NCBI GenBank assembly: GCA_019314425.1
Contig: JAFCZI010000078.1
Location: 1 to 8,772 of the forward strand
Source of the DNA: Deltaproteobacteria bacterium
GTDB taxonomy: Bacteria > Desulfobacterota > DSM-4660 > Desulfatiglandales > Desulfatiglandaceae
Length of the DNA: 8,772 nucleotides
Reading direction: 5' to 3'
In this document: piece after piece, positions 1-6,825 of the stretch
Position numbering within the stretch: position 1 is the first letter of the stretch
Layout of the letters: each line of letters begins with the position of its first letter
Notes under the pieces: generated by a model
Databases searched by the model: none
What the model was told of the DNA's origin: nothing
What the model saw: only the letters and a program-made list of their open reading frames with translations
Position numbers and translations under genes: made by a program

Positions 1-581
1 ATAATTTCAGATACCATGAAAGCTTCCGATTGATCGGTGTCCATGTCCAAAGGGAAAAACCTTGGCCCCGGTTTCAAGCGCCGCTTCAATTGGCTCAATA
101 ACGCGTCCACGCCGTGTCCTTTGAGTGCAGAAATGGGAATCATACCATCAAAAGGAAATTTTTTCCCGTAATCCTCTAAGATGGGGAGAATCCTTTCTTT
201 TTTAACCTTATCGATTTTGTTAATGGCCAGAAACAAGGGTTTTTTAATGGGTTTCAAGCCCTTGATAATGGATGGAATCGCCGGGTCTTCACGAGCGCCC
301 ACCTCAATCATCATCAGGATAATATCCACTTCATGAAAGGCCGAAAAAGCGGCGTCAACCATTGACTTGTGGAGCGCCGTCCGGGTTCGGTGAATTCCCG
401 GGGTATCCATAAACACCATCTGGCAATCATCCTGGTGAAAAACACCCAGAATACGGTTTCGGGTGGTTTGCGGTTTAGGGGACACAATGGCAAGTTTTGT
501 CCCCATGATGCGGTTTAAGAGGGTCGACTTGCCCACGTTGGGCGGACCGATAATACCGATAAATCCCGATTTAAAGCTCAT
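1..581 (-). CDS. era: GTPase Era, N-terminal part (cut by window edge)
   Basis: Era is an essential GTPase that binds 16S rRNA and helps mature the 30S ribosomal subunit. I translated this gene by hand; 193 whole codons are present and the frame is open to base 1. All G motifs are visible: P-loop GPPNVGKST at residues 12-20, KPQTTR at 36-41 (switch I), DTPG at 59-62, NKID at 121-124 and SAL at 151-153. The PLDMDTDQ stretch near residue 180 is the Era linker leading to the KH domain, which lies outside the window. The P-loop has Pro where many Era proteins have Arg (GRPN); I recall the GPPN form from delta-proteobacteria. The ATG overlaps the stop of the upstream radical SAM gene by four bases (ATGA), so translation is probably coupled. 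Identification is firm; only the C-terminus is unseen. Confidence 0.97.
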   Translation of the reverse strand, partial: MSFKSGFIGIIGPPNVGKSTLLNRIMGTKLAIVSPKPQTTRNRILGVFHQDDCQMVFMDTPGIHRTRTALHKSMVDAAFSAFHEVDIILMMIEVGAREDPAIPSIIKGLKPIKKPLFLAINKIDKVKKERILPILEDYGKKFPFDGMIPISALKGHGVDALLSQLKRRLKPGPRFFPLDMDTDQSEAFMVSEI

Positions 582-1597
582 ATCTTCTCCAGACGAATCT
601 TTCCCATTGGAACCGTGTCATCGGGCACAACCCCCATGACCTTGGCGCCTGTTATTTGTTCGATTTTCCGGATTCCCCGGTTTTTGTAGCCCCTTACCAG
701 AGGAATTTCCCGCATGGGGGTGTAAATTCTGAGCTGTTCGGCATCTCCCAGGACCGGCAGATTAGGAACAATGCCCTTGAGATGAATGGCCGAGCGAACC
801 AGGAATCCAAAGGCGGGGTGCCAGGGCCCTGATACGATGCGACCCTTCTCCAGGAGCGACGGCGAGCTCATAAGACCGATTCTGATTACCGGAATCCCAT
901 TTCCCTCGAACAAAAGAACGCTTTCCACACACAGGTTGACGGCTTCCTCAAGAGAAAAAGGCCGATACGCCCCCGCCCCATACAACCGGGCAAGTCCGGT
1001 CCCTTTTATCACCAGGGCAGGATACAGGCGCACCATGTGGGGCTTGAGGGCCAGCACTTTTTTTGTGGTAGCGGAAAATTCTTTCCCTGAATCACCCGGA
1101 AGGCCCGGCATCAGCTGGACGCCCACCTGAAACCCGTGGTCTTTCAACATCCGAACCGCTGTAATGGTGTCTTCTGCGCTGTGTCCCCGTTGCGAAAGCG
1201 CCAGCACATGGTCATTCATGGACTGGGCGCCCAGCTCCACCGTGGAAACACCATATGCCTTCAACATGGCCAGGCGTTCCTCATCCAGTGAATCGGGACG
1301 CGTTGAAATCCTGATGGACTGGACCATGCCGGAGCGCACATACGGCGCCGCCGCTTTCAGCAGGGATTCCATGCGGGTTTTGGAAAGCCCGGTAAATGTT
1401 CCGCCATAAAAGGCCAATTCCGTACTTCGATTCGGATCAAACCCGTGGGCATGCAGCGCCGCCTCCAGGGTTTCCTGCACCTGTTGAGGGCCCGGCAAAT
1501 GATGCATCTGGGCGGTGATCTGTTCCTGATCGCAAAAAAGGCATCGGTGCGGGCACCCGGCGTGGGAAATAAATATGGGAATAATCAGAGGTTTCAA
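578..1597 (-). CDS. Elp3-like radical SAM protein (COG1243 type, no acetyltransferase domain)
   Basis: A 339-residue radical SAM enzyme. Cysteines 15, 19 and 22 form the CX3CX2C motif (GCPHRCLFC) that binds the 4Fe-4S cluster. YGGTF at 64-68, the STRPD strand around 98-102 and ELGAQS at 121-126 match the Elp3/COG1243-type barrel. The GNAT acetyltransferase domain of true Elp3 is absent; after the barrel there is only a short tail. The start is TTG at 1595-1597, overlapping the rnc stop codon as TTGA. This start fits because related proteins begin a few residues before the PIF...H.GCP segment. No strong Shine-Dalgarno lies next to the TTG, so initiation probably depends on ribosomes finishing rnc. 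Its own stop overlaps the era start by four bases. The substrate is not known. The position between rnc and era suggests a link to RNA modification or translation, but that is inference. Confidence 0.9.
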   Translation of the reverse strand: MKPLIIPIFISHAGCPHRCLFCDQEQITAQMHHLPGPQQVQETLEAALHAHGFDPNRSTELAFYGGTFTGLSKTRMESLLKAAAPYVRSGMVQSIRISTRPDSLDEERLAMLKAYGVSTVELGAQSMNDHVLALSQRGHSAEDTITAVRMLKDHGFQVGVQLMPGLPGDSGKEFSATTKKVLALKPHMVRLYPALVIKGTGLARLYGAGAYRPFSLEEAVNLCVESVLLFEGNGIPVIRIGLMSSPSLLEKGRIVSGPWHPAFGFLVRSAIHLKGIVPNLPVLGDAEQLRIYTPMREIPLVRGYKNRGIRKIEQITGAKVMGVVPDDTVPMGKIRLEKI

Positions 1598-2304
1598 TTT
1601 TTTTTCAGGCGGAAAAACGCCTCCTTTGCCGCATGCTGTTCGGCCTCTTTTTTGCTTTTTCCTTTTCCCTCAGCCAAAACAATGCCATTAACAGCCAAAG
1701 CAATACAAAACACCTTATCGTGGGCAGGTCCTGTTTCTTCCGTGAGCCGGTATTTTGGGAGATTTTTGAAAACCCGCTGGGTAAATTCCTGCAGCAGACT
1801 CTTAAAATCCTGGACCAGATCATCTGTCTCCAGCTTTTGCAGAAGGGGGGCAAACAACTTCTCAATGACCTTTTTGGTTTCGTCAAATCCACCGTCCAGA
1901 TAAATGGCCCCGATAAGGGCTTCGGTGACATCCGCAAGAATAGACGGTTTTTGCCTGCCGAAACTCTGGTCTTCCCCTTTCCCCAGCAGCAGATAACAGC
2001 CCAGATCAAGCCTTGTGGCGACATCATAAAGCCCTGCTTCATCGACCATCATGGACCTGAACCTGGAGAGTTCCCCTTCATCGGCCGCTTGGTTTCTTTC
2101 CATGAGCAAATGGCTAACGGCCAGGTCCAGCACGGCATCTCCCAGGAATTCGAGGCGCTCATTGTCTTCAAGACCAACCCCCACGTGTTCATTCACATAG
2201 GAGGAATGCCGAAATGCCTGAAGGACCAGCGCGGGGTCCTTGAACCGATATCCCAGGACTTCATAAAGGGGTTCAAATTTCTGGTTTGGATGGGGGTCTT
2301 TCAT
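1594..2304 (-). CDS. rnc: Ribonuclease III
   Basis: RNase III cuts double-stranded RNA, notably the pre-rRNA stems around 16S and 23S, and acts as a homodimer with Mg2+. The protein has 236 residues, slightly longer than the 226 of E. coli. The signature NERLEFLGDAVLD lies at 48-60, giving Glu49, Glu52 and Asp56. Asp125 and Glu128 in DVTEAL complete the active site; all five match E. coli Glu38, Glu41, Asp45, Asp114 and Glu117 with a constant shift of 11. A double-stranded RNA-binding domain follows at about 166-233, ending with the lysine-rich GKGKSKKEAEQHAAKEAF helix. The ATG has an AGGTGA Shine-Dalgarno at 2311-2316, six bases upstream. It is the first gene of the rnc - radical SAM - era operon and has its own promoter and a leader of about 130 bases. 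Confidence 0.98.
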   Translation of the reverse strand: MKDPHPNQKFEPLYEVLGYRFKDPALVLQAFRHSSYVNEHVGVGLEDNERLEFLGDAVLDLAVSHLLMERNQAADEGELSRFRSMMVDEAGLYDVATRLDLGCYLLLGKGEDQSFGRQKPSILADVTEALIGAIYLDGGFDETKKVIEKLFAPLLQKLETDDLVQDFKSLLQEFTQRVFKNLPKYRLTEETGPAHDKVFCIALAVNGIVLAEGKGKSKKEAEQHAAKEAFFRLKKN

Positions 2305-2445
2305 AAAAATTCACCTGCCGGGTAAGGATCAGGAACCTGAACCGTCAGGCCCTAGTCCCCTGTTTTTCTGTCACAAACAACAAAAAAATCTTTGCGCCTT
2401 TGCGTGAGGCCATTCGGGTTGCGGGCACAGCCCGCCTCAGGGCCA
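2305..2445 (-). promoter_or_regulatory. Structured leader of the rnc operon
   Basis: This is the untranslated stretch between the promoter and the rnc start; I see no gene in it. Base-pairing potential is high. GCGGGC and GCCCGC at 2421-2435 form a 6-bp stem with a 3-base loop. An outer TGAGGC/GCCTCA pair (2434-2439 with 2405-2410) can stack on a 4-bp version of that stem. GGCCCT (2439-2444) can pair with AGGGCC (2348-2353), and CCTGA/TCAGG (2336-2349) makes another small hairpin. No stem is followed directly by a T run in the direction of transcription; the T7 run at 2382-2388 is too far downstream of the main stem. I therefore do not call a terminator for the upstream operon. Control of rnc through leader structure is known in E. 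coli; here it is only inferred. Confidence 0.45.
2390..2405. repeat. Short tandem motif, 8 bp x 2
   Basis: On the plus strand two copies of CTTTGCGY (CTTTGCGC then CTTTGCGT) stand head to tail, preceded by a run of seven A and followed by GAGGC. From memory, phrases of this CTTTGCG...CTTTGCGTGAG kind recur in intergenic DNA of many environmental bacteria, so this may be one copy of a dispersed repeat. No second copy was noticed in this window. Confidence 0.4.
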
Positions 2446-2475
2446 TATATAAGCCCGCAGTCATTTTTAAGTCAA
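2446..2475 (-). promoter_or_regulatory. Sigma-70-like promoter for rnc - radical SAM - era
   Basis: The -35 box is TTGACT at 2470-2475 (five of six consensus bases). The -10 box is TATATA at 2446-2451 with an 18-base spacer, or TTATAT at 2447-2452 with 17. Both boxes lie just beyond the stop codon of the upstream transferase gene and point towards rnc. Transcription would start near 2439, giving a leader of about 135 bases that begins at the GC-rich stem-loop. Confidence 0.6.
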
Positions 2476-2484
2476 GAAAATCCA

Positions 2485-3813
2485 TTAAGAAGACCTTCGG
2501 TAAAGGCGGGACAGGGTTTGAAGGGAAATACCCATGGCCATGCCCGCCAGCACAGACAGGTTGATCCATGTGGTCTTAAGCAGTCCAACGGTTTTCCATC
2601 GGCGGCCCGATGTGACCGCCACGCCCGTTGCCGGAAGAACCTGCGCCTTTTCGTGTTTGATCAGGTGGCGCACCAGCAAAAGGTCCTCCCCAATGGGAAC
2701 CACGGGAAAGCCCCCGGCCCTTTCAAACACCGACTTTTTCATAAAAATCGCCTGGTCTCCGTAGGGAAGTCGCAGATACCTGGACCGCAGGTGGGTCATC
2801 CACTCCACAAACCGCATCAGGGGATGGTGAAAATCCGTTTTGAAACGAAACGCCCCCAGCACTCTCCCTGATGCCATCAGGGTTTCAAAAACCTGGGTCA
2901 CATAGCCTTCGGGCAAACGGGTATCCGCATGGAGAAAGAGCAGATTTTCGCCCCGGGCCGCAGCGGCCCCGCAATTCTGCTGCCGAGCGCGACCCGAAGG
3001 GCTGCGGATAACCCGTGCATTAAGGGATTGAGCCCGAATGAGGGATTCAGCCTGGCTGACAGTACGATCGGTGCTTCCCCCATCAACCACAATCACTTCC
3101 ACGTCCCGATCTGTGGCACTCAAAATAGCTCGGTGAATATAATTTTCCTCGTTAAAGGCCGGTATGACGACCGATAGAAAGATCTCCGGGACATTTTTTT
3201 GAAGCCGCAATCTCCTGAAATCTTCAGGGGTGTCCACGTCCGAAAGGTATTTGAGAAGATGGACCGTTAAACCCATGTGCCGGGCACGGGCCCGTGTCTG
3301 ATCCAGGACTCGTGGGGTGCTCCAGTCGATTTGCTGAAAAAGGTCAATGGGACGTTTCAGCCCCATGAGCCAATACCCCCCATCCGTGCTCGGCCCCAGG
3401 ACAATATCGTGTTCCCGCAGTGCATCAAAGGCATTTTTCAGAATTTGGACGTTCAACCCCGGGATGTCCGTCCCCAGCAGAACCACCCGTTTGTTTCCTT
3501 CATTCAGGGCAGCAAACAGGGCAACGCGCATTCGCCGGCCCAAGTCCCCGTCCTTCTGAAAAGACAGTATGGGAACAGGCCCCAGCCAGCGACGTATTTT
3601 TTGGGGCGTGCCCCCTTCAAAACAGCACTCGAGGGTGGTTTTATGCCGGGTAGCGAATTCTTTTGCGGTAAGAAAGGTTTTTTCCGTTAAATGGCGCTGA
3701 AGGCCGGCGGCGCCGACCGGTCCCAGGGCTGGGATCAGGCGGGTCTTGGTATTCCCGGGCACAGGGTATCGCCCGAAAATAATAAGCCGGTCCCGGGAAA
3801 AGGTCTTTTCCAT
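2485..3813 (-). CDS. Two-domain transferase: TIGR04282-like (DUF2064) fused to TIGR04283-like family 2 glycosyltransferase
   Basis: A 442-residue fusion of two nucleotide-sugar transferase-like domains. Residues about 8-205 resemble the CofC/GT-A-like DUF2064 family: GRYPVPGNTKTRL at 14-26, TDIPGL at 115-120, GPSTDGGYWLMGL at 140-152 and SDVDTPED at 191-198. Residues about 212-440 are a GT2 domain: VVIPAFNEE at 215-223, VVDGGSTD at 242-249, LHADTRLP at 294-301, GDQAIF at 352-357, GGFP at 367-370 and EDLLLVRHL at 376-384. These families are named rSAM/selenodomain-associated or arsenosugar-biosynthesis transferases and are often separate neighbouring genes. I chose the ATG at 3811-3813, 14 bases after the pqiB stop, because the conserved domain starts at once; an in-frame ATG at 3867 would add 18 residues and overlap pqiB. 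The Shine-Dalgarno is weak (CGGA). No arsS or arsM gene is in the window, so the acceptor is unknown. An envelope glycolipid is an alternative suggested by its operon partners. Confidence 0.88.
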   Translation of the reverse strand: MEKTFSRDRLIIFGRYPVPGNTKTRLIPALGPVGAAGLQRHLTEKTFLTAKEFATRHKTTLECCFEGGTPQKIRRWLGPVPILSFQKDGDLGRRMRVALFAALNEGNKRVVLLGTDIPGLNVQILKNAFDALREHDIVLGPSTDGGYWLMGLKRPIDLFQQIDWSTPRVLDQTRARARHMGLTVHLLKYLSDVDTPEDFRRLRLQKNVPEIFLSVVIPAFNEENYIHRAILSATDRDVEVIVVDGGSTDRTVSQAESLIRAQSLNARVIRSPSGRARQQNCGAAAARGENLLFLHADTRLPEGYVTQVFETLMASGRVLGAFRFKTDFHHPLMRFVEWMTHLRSRYLRLPYGDQAIFMKKSVFERAGGFPVVPIGEDLLLVRHLIKHEKAQVLPATGVAVTSGRRWKTVGLLKTTWINLSVLAGMAMGISLQTLSRLYRRSS

Positions 3814-3827
3814 GATCCGTGGCGCCT

Positions 3828-5522
3828 TTATCGGGGCAGCATGATGGCAGGCCGCCACTTGAGCCATTCGTCTTCAGGTTTATTATGGAGTATGAATTTA
3901 TCGCCTTTCGCTGCCGGTCTTCCCGATGGAGATGATGTTTTGGTTTTTGGGGTGGAAGGGCTTTTTTCCGATCCGTTTTCATCAAGCACCACCCCCCTGC
4001 TTTTGTTGAAAATAACGGCGTTTTCGGGATGTTTCTCAGGGGTGGCAAAGGCAATGCCCCCTTCCAGCAGGGCCTCAAGAGATTCGGTTTTCACCTTGGC
4101 CCCGCTGAAAAGCCCGAAACTCATGTCAATGCCCGATGCTTTCCAGAATTTCGAATCACGACGCACTAGCTCAGCATAACGGCTTTCGATATCCACACCC
4201 ACTGAAACGGAAGTGGCGTTGGGTGATAAACGGCAGTGGGTTACTTTTCCCACCTTGATCTGGCGAAAATAAACCGGGTCATCCGGTTTGATGGAACCGA
4301 GCCTTTCCGCTTCAAGGATAATCTGAAGGCCTTTCCTTGCATCCATGATTTCGGGGACTTTCCCAAGAACCGTAAAGGTCCGTTTCGCTTTCCCCTTGCC
4401 GGGGTTCAGGGTAAAATAAGTGCCGGTGATCAGGGTCTCCAGGTTTTTGGTGTTCGCAAGCCCCAGCTTCGGTTTAACCAACCAGAATTTCGTGCCTTCC
4501 CGGATGAGCGTTTGATATTTTCTCTGAATGGATGCTTTGATCACCACATGAGACATCTTTTGATCCAGGTTGACCCCGGAGACCCTGCCGATTTCCAGCC
4601 CCCGGTATTTGATAAAGGTTTGATCGGAAATCCCCATCCCGTCATCGCAGATAAGCGTAATAAAGCTGCCTTCCTGAAGCGCCGCGTCTTTGTTTTCAAA
4701 AAGCAGAAATACATCGCCATCCTGAGCATTTTGAAGCCCTTTTTCACCTCCCGGCGTGAAAAACGCAATGCCCCCTTTAAGCAGGGCGCTGAGGGCCTCG
4801 GTGCGGATCTTAAACCCGGAAAGCCCCCCTTCCAGCGTGATACCGCTCACTCTGTAAAACCGTGAACTCTTTTTGAGCAGCGGGGCGTGTTCTTTCCGGA
4901 TAAAGACGTCGATAATGACATTGTTACCCTTTCCCAAAGCGCATCTCCGGATCCTGCCCACCTCAATTCCTTTAAAATAAACCATACTGCCGGTGGTTAA
5001 AGAGCCCTGATTGCTTGCCGTAAGCTGAAGCTGGAACCCGGGTTCAGTGGATATCATGGGCGGGGGCTCTGAAAGGCCGGTGAATTTATGGGCTGCTTCG
5101 CCCTTTCCGGGCATCATGGCAATATAATTGCCCCTTAAAATGGTTTCCAGACCGGTAATCCCCTGGGTAGAAATACGCGGTTCCACCATCCAGAATCGGG
5201 TGCCTTGGGCCAGAAGTTTTTTTGCGCTCTTGACGAATTCCACCTGAACATCAACCCCTTTGAAATCCTTGTTGATGGCCAGATCCTTAACCAGCCCCAC
5301 GGGCGTGCCGCGAAACAGAACCCGGGTTTTCCCTTTCTCAATACCCTGGGCCGTCGCAAATGTAATCACCACGTTGATACCGGCATCCACAACGCTTTTG
5401 TAGATCAGCCAACCGGCGATGATCAGCGCCACCATGGGCAGAATCCAGATGGGTGAAATGCCTTTAGAGCTTTTGAACTCCGGGTCACTGATATTTTCAC
5501 TGGACAAAAGATCGTCTGTCAT
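3828..5522 (-). CDS. pqiB: PqiB-type MCE (MlaD-like) inter-membrane transport protein with four MCE-like repeats
   Basis: MCE proteins form hexameric rings or tubes that span the periplasm and move lipids between the membranes. This 564-residue protein has a short cytosolic N-terminus, one membrane anchor at about 22-41 (ISPIWILPMVALIIAGWLIY) and a large periplasmic part. I see four repeats, near 49-140, 162-257, 286-377 and 398-495, each with a YFKGIEVG-like core (FRGTPVG, YFKGIEVG, YRGLEIG, FRQIKVG). Repeats 1 and 3 end in NYIAMMPGKG / TYFTLNPGKG; repeats 2 and 4 end in GGIAFFTP / GGIAFATP. The tail after 495 is polar and rich in Ser, Pro and Lys. The ATG at 5522 overlaps the upstream pqiA stop as ATGA and has a strong GGGAGGAA site; an ATG at 5540 in the same frame lies on top of that site and is less likely. 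E. coli PqiB has three MCE domains and a long C-terminal helix. Confidence 0.92.
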   Translation of the reverse strand: MTDDLLSSENISDPEFKSSKGISPIWILPMVALIIAGWLIYKSVVDAGINVVITFATAQGIEKGKTRVLFRGTPVGLVKDLAINKDFKGVDVQVEFVKSAKKLLAQGTRFWMVEPRISTQGITGLETILRGNYIAMMPGKGEAAHKFTGLSEPPPMISTEPGFQLQLTASNQGSLTTGSMVYFKGIEVGRIRRCALGKGNNVIIDVFIRKEHAPLLKKSSRFYRVSGITLEGGLSGFKIRTEALSALLKGGIAFFTPGGEKGLQNAQDGDVFLLFENKDAALQEGSFITLICDDGMGISDQTFIKYRGLEIGRVSGVNLDQKMSHVVIKASIQRKYQTLIREGTKFWLVKPKLGLANTKNLETLITGTYFTLNPGKGKAKRTFTVLGKVPEIMDARKGLQIILEAERLGSIKPDDPVYFRQIKVGKVTHCRLSPNATSVSVGVDIESRYAELVRRDSKFWKASGIDMSFGLFSGAKVKTESLEALLEGGIAFATPEKHPENAVIFNKSRGVVLDENGSEKSPSTPKTKTSSPSGRPAAKGDKFILHNKPEDEWLKWRPAIMLPR

Positions 5523-6142
5523 CGGTCCGTTTCCTCCCATATGAGCCGTGTATCGAATGTGTTAGCCGCCAGCATGGTAGACACCACCACCCCCGCAAAA
5601 TAGGTGGCGGCAGGCGCTGCGTGTATGGAATTCAGGGTTCCGAACTCCACGATGGCCACCATAAGGGCGATGACGAAGATGTCCAGCATGGACCACCGCC
5701 CGATGAACCGGATCATTCTGAACATCAGGGTTTTATGCCTGAGCCACCCTTTCCATTTTCTCCGGATGGATAGAAGCACCAGCATAATGCCCGTCACCTT
5801 GGCGATGGGAACCAGTATGCTGGCGAAAAAAATCAAAAACGCAACCACATAGGTACCCGATTGTATGAAGTATTGAATGCCTTGCATGATAGTGTTGGGT
5901 TCCTTCTCACCCAAAGAGATCACGGTCATGATGGGCAGCAGATTGGCAGGGAACAGAAAAATCAGGCTGGTGATGAGAAGTGCCCAGGTTCTCGCCAGGC
6001 TTTCGGGCTTGCGCAGACGCAACCGCACGCCGCAGCGGGGGCAGTGGTGATTGTCCGGAAGCGTTTTTTGAGCACTCAGCAGATGGCATTTCCGACACAG
6101 AACAAATCCTGCCTGCCGTGCGGTCGTGACGTTCTTAACCAT
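5519..6142 (-). CDS. PqiA-like membrane protein, second half-size copy
   Basis: PqiA/LetA proteins are inner-membrane partners of PqiB/LetB MCE tubes. This protein has 207 residues, about half of E. coli PqiA. A cytosolic zinc ribbon is formed by Cys16, Cys19, Cys34 and Cys37 (CRKC...CPRC). Four membrane segments follow, near 53-74, 97-126, 151-167 and 178-196, and the family motif FPANLLPIM closes the first. GRWSMLDIF around 148-156 matches the conserved W.ML.I segment of the family. The ATG at 6142 overlaps the stop of the preceding copy by eight bases and has AGGGGGG six bases upstream; a longer start at 6190 would overlap that gene far more. The stop overlaps pqiB by four bases, so the products are probably made together and form one complex. 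Confidence 0.92.
   Translation of the reverse strand: MVKNVTTARQAGFVLCRKCHLLSAQKTLPDNHHCPRCGVRLRLRKPESLARTWALLITSLIFLFPANLLPIMTVISLGEKEPNTIMQGIQYFIQSGTYVVAFLIFFASILVPIAKVTGIMLVLLSIRRKWKGWLRHKTLMFRMIRFIGRWSMLDIFVIALMVAIVEFGTLNSIHAAPAATYFAGVVVSTMLAANTFDTRLIWEETDR
5531..5538 (-). promoter_or_regulatory. Ribosome binding site deciding the pqiB start
   Basis: GGGAGGAA lies ten bases before the ATG at 5522, inside the end of the upstream pqiA copy. It supports 5522 and argues against the in-frame ATG at 5540. Confidence 0.7.
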
Positions 6143-6818
6143 GGGTTTCCCCCCTGCGTCCATCCAGCAACGACCAATACTGATGTTCATCCAGACTGAT
6201 GGCGGTACAAACGGTAATGATCAAAAGCGCCGCAAAGCAGAAAAGACCCATGCCATAGGACAGCTGGGCCAGGTCTTTGAGCTTTATGATGGACACCAGA
6301 ATCCCCAGCATATAAATTTCAAGCATTCCCCACTCATCCAGGAATTGATACATCCTGAAAAAAAGAATCAGCAGGTATGATTTGGACTTTAATGAGAGGG
6401 TCAGAGAAACAATAAACAAGATCAGTAATTTGATAAAGGGTATGGCCACGCCGGTGAGGAGCGCCAGAATGGCAACCGCGTGAAAACCGGACCGAAAAAG
6501 AACCGACATGCCGCGGACCAGATTTGTTGACTGTTCCAGGCCCATCACATCCAGCGCCATAACGGGCAGCAGCATGGCGGGGAAAAAAAGGATCAGCCCT
6601 GTCAAACTCAACGCCAGTGTTCGTTCAACGGTATTTTTCCTGGGAGAATACAGGACGCTTCCGCAACGGGGGCAACGGCTCTTTCGGCCCTCCGGCGCCC
6701 CCTCCCGCCCCGGGGTCTCTTTCAACAACAGATCGCAGTCCGGACAAGCCGTCAGTCCGCTGGAACTGAGGTTTTTCAGGCGGGGGCGAATCGGACCAAA
6801 TCGCGTTGATTCTCTCAT
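6135..6818 (-). CDS. PqiA-like membrane protein, first half-size copy
   Basis: A 227-residue relative of the protein encoded just downstream. The N-terminal zinc ribbon uses Cys25, Cys28, Cys49 and Cys52 (CPDC...CPRC), with a longer loop between the pairs than in the second copy. Four membrane segments lie near 67-87, 112-140, 165-180 and 187-208. FPAMLLPVM ends the first segment, and EWGMLEIYMLG matches the conserved W.ML.I region. With the second copy it covers what E. coli PqiA carries in one chain of two such units; split forms are known in other proteobacteria. The ATG at 6818 lies seven bases after the hydrolase stop and has no strong Shine-Dalgarno, so coupling to the upstream gene is likely. 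A TTG at 6887 in the same frame would overlap the hydrolase by 62 bases and looks less likely. Confidence 0.9.
   Translation of the reverse strand: MRESTRFGPIRPRLKNLSSSGLTACPDCDLLLKETPGREGAPEGRKSRCPRCGSVLYSPRKNTVERTLALSLTGLILFFPAMLLPVMALDVMGLEQSTNLVRGMSVLFRSGFHAVAILALLTGVAIPFIKLLILFIVSLTLSLKSKSYLLILFFRMYQFLDEWGMLEIYMLGILVSIIKLKDLAQLSYGMGLFCFAALLIITVCTAISLDEHQYWSLLDGRRGETHG
6149..6155 (-). promoter_or_regulatory. Ribosome binding site deciding the second pqiA-like start
   Basis: AGGGGGG stands six bases before the ATG at 6142, within the last codons of the first pqiA copy. It supports the short 207-residue form. Confidence 0.65.
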
Positions 6819-6825
6819 AACCGGG

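Noticed and set aside
1633..2325. Plus-strand open frame of 230 codons opposite rnc
   Set aside because: No recognisable domain; rnc on the minus strand has all catalytic residues.
2382..2435. Rho-independent terminator after the transferase gene
   Set aside because: The best stem (2421-2435) is more than 30 bases from the T run at 2382-2388 on the minus strand, so the geometry does not fit.
2345..2569. Minus-strand open frame of 74 codons across the transferase end and the rnc leader
   Set aside because: It overlaps the true 3' end of the transferase gene in another frame, and its C-terminal half is a translation of the stem-loop and repeat region. No ribosome site or family match was seen.
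3814..3867. Extended start of the transferase gene at 3867
   Set aside because: The extra 18 residues overlap pqiB and look like no part of the family; the ATG at 3813 sits right before the conserved domain.
4236..4865. Plus-strand open frame of 209 codons opposite pqiB
   Set aside because: Antisense shadow without motifs; the repeats of pqiB explain the open frame.
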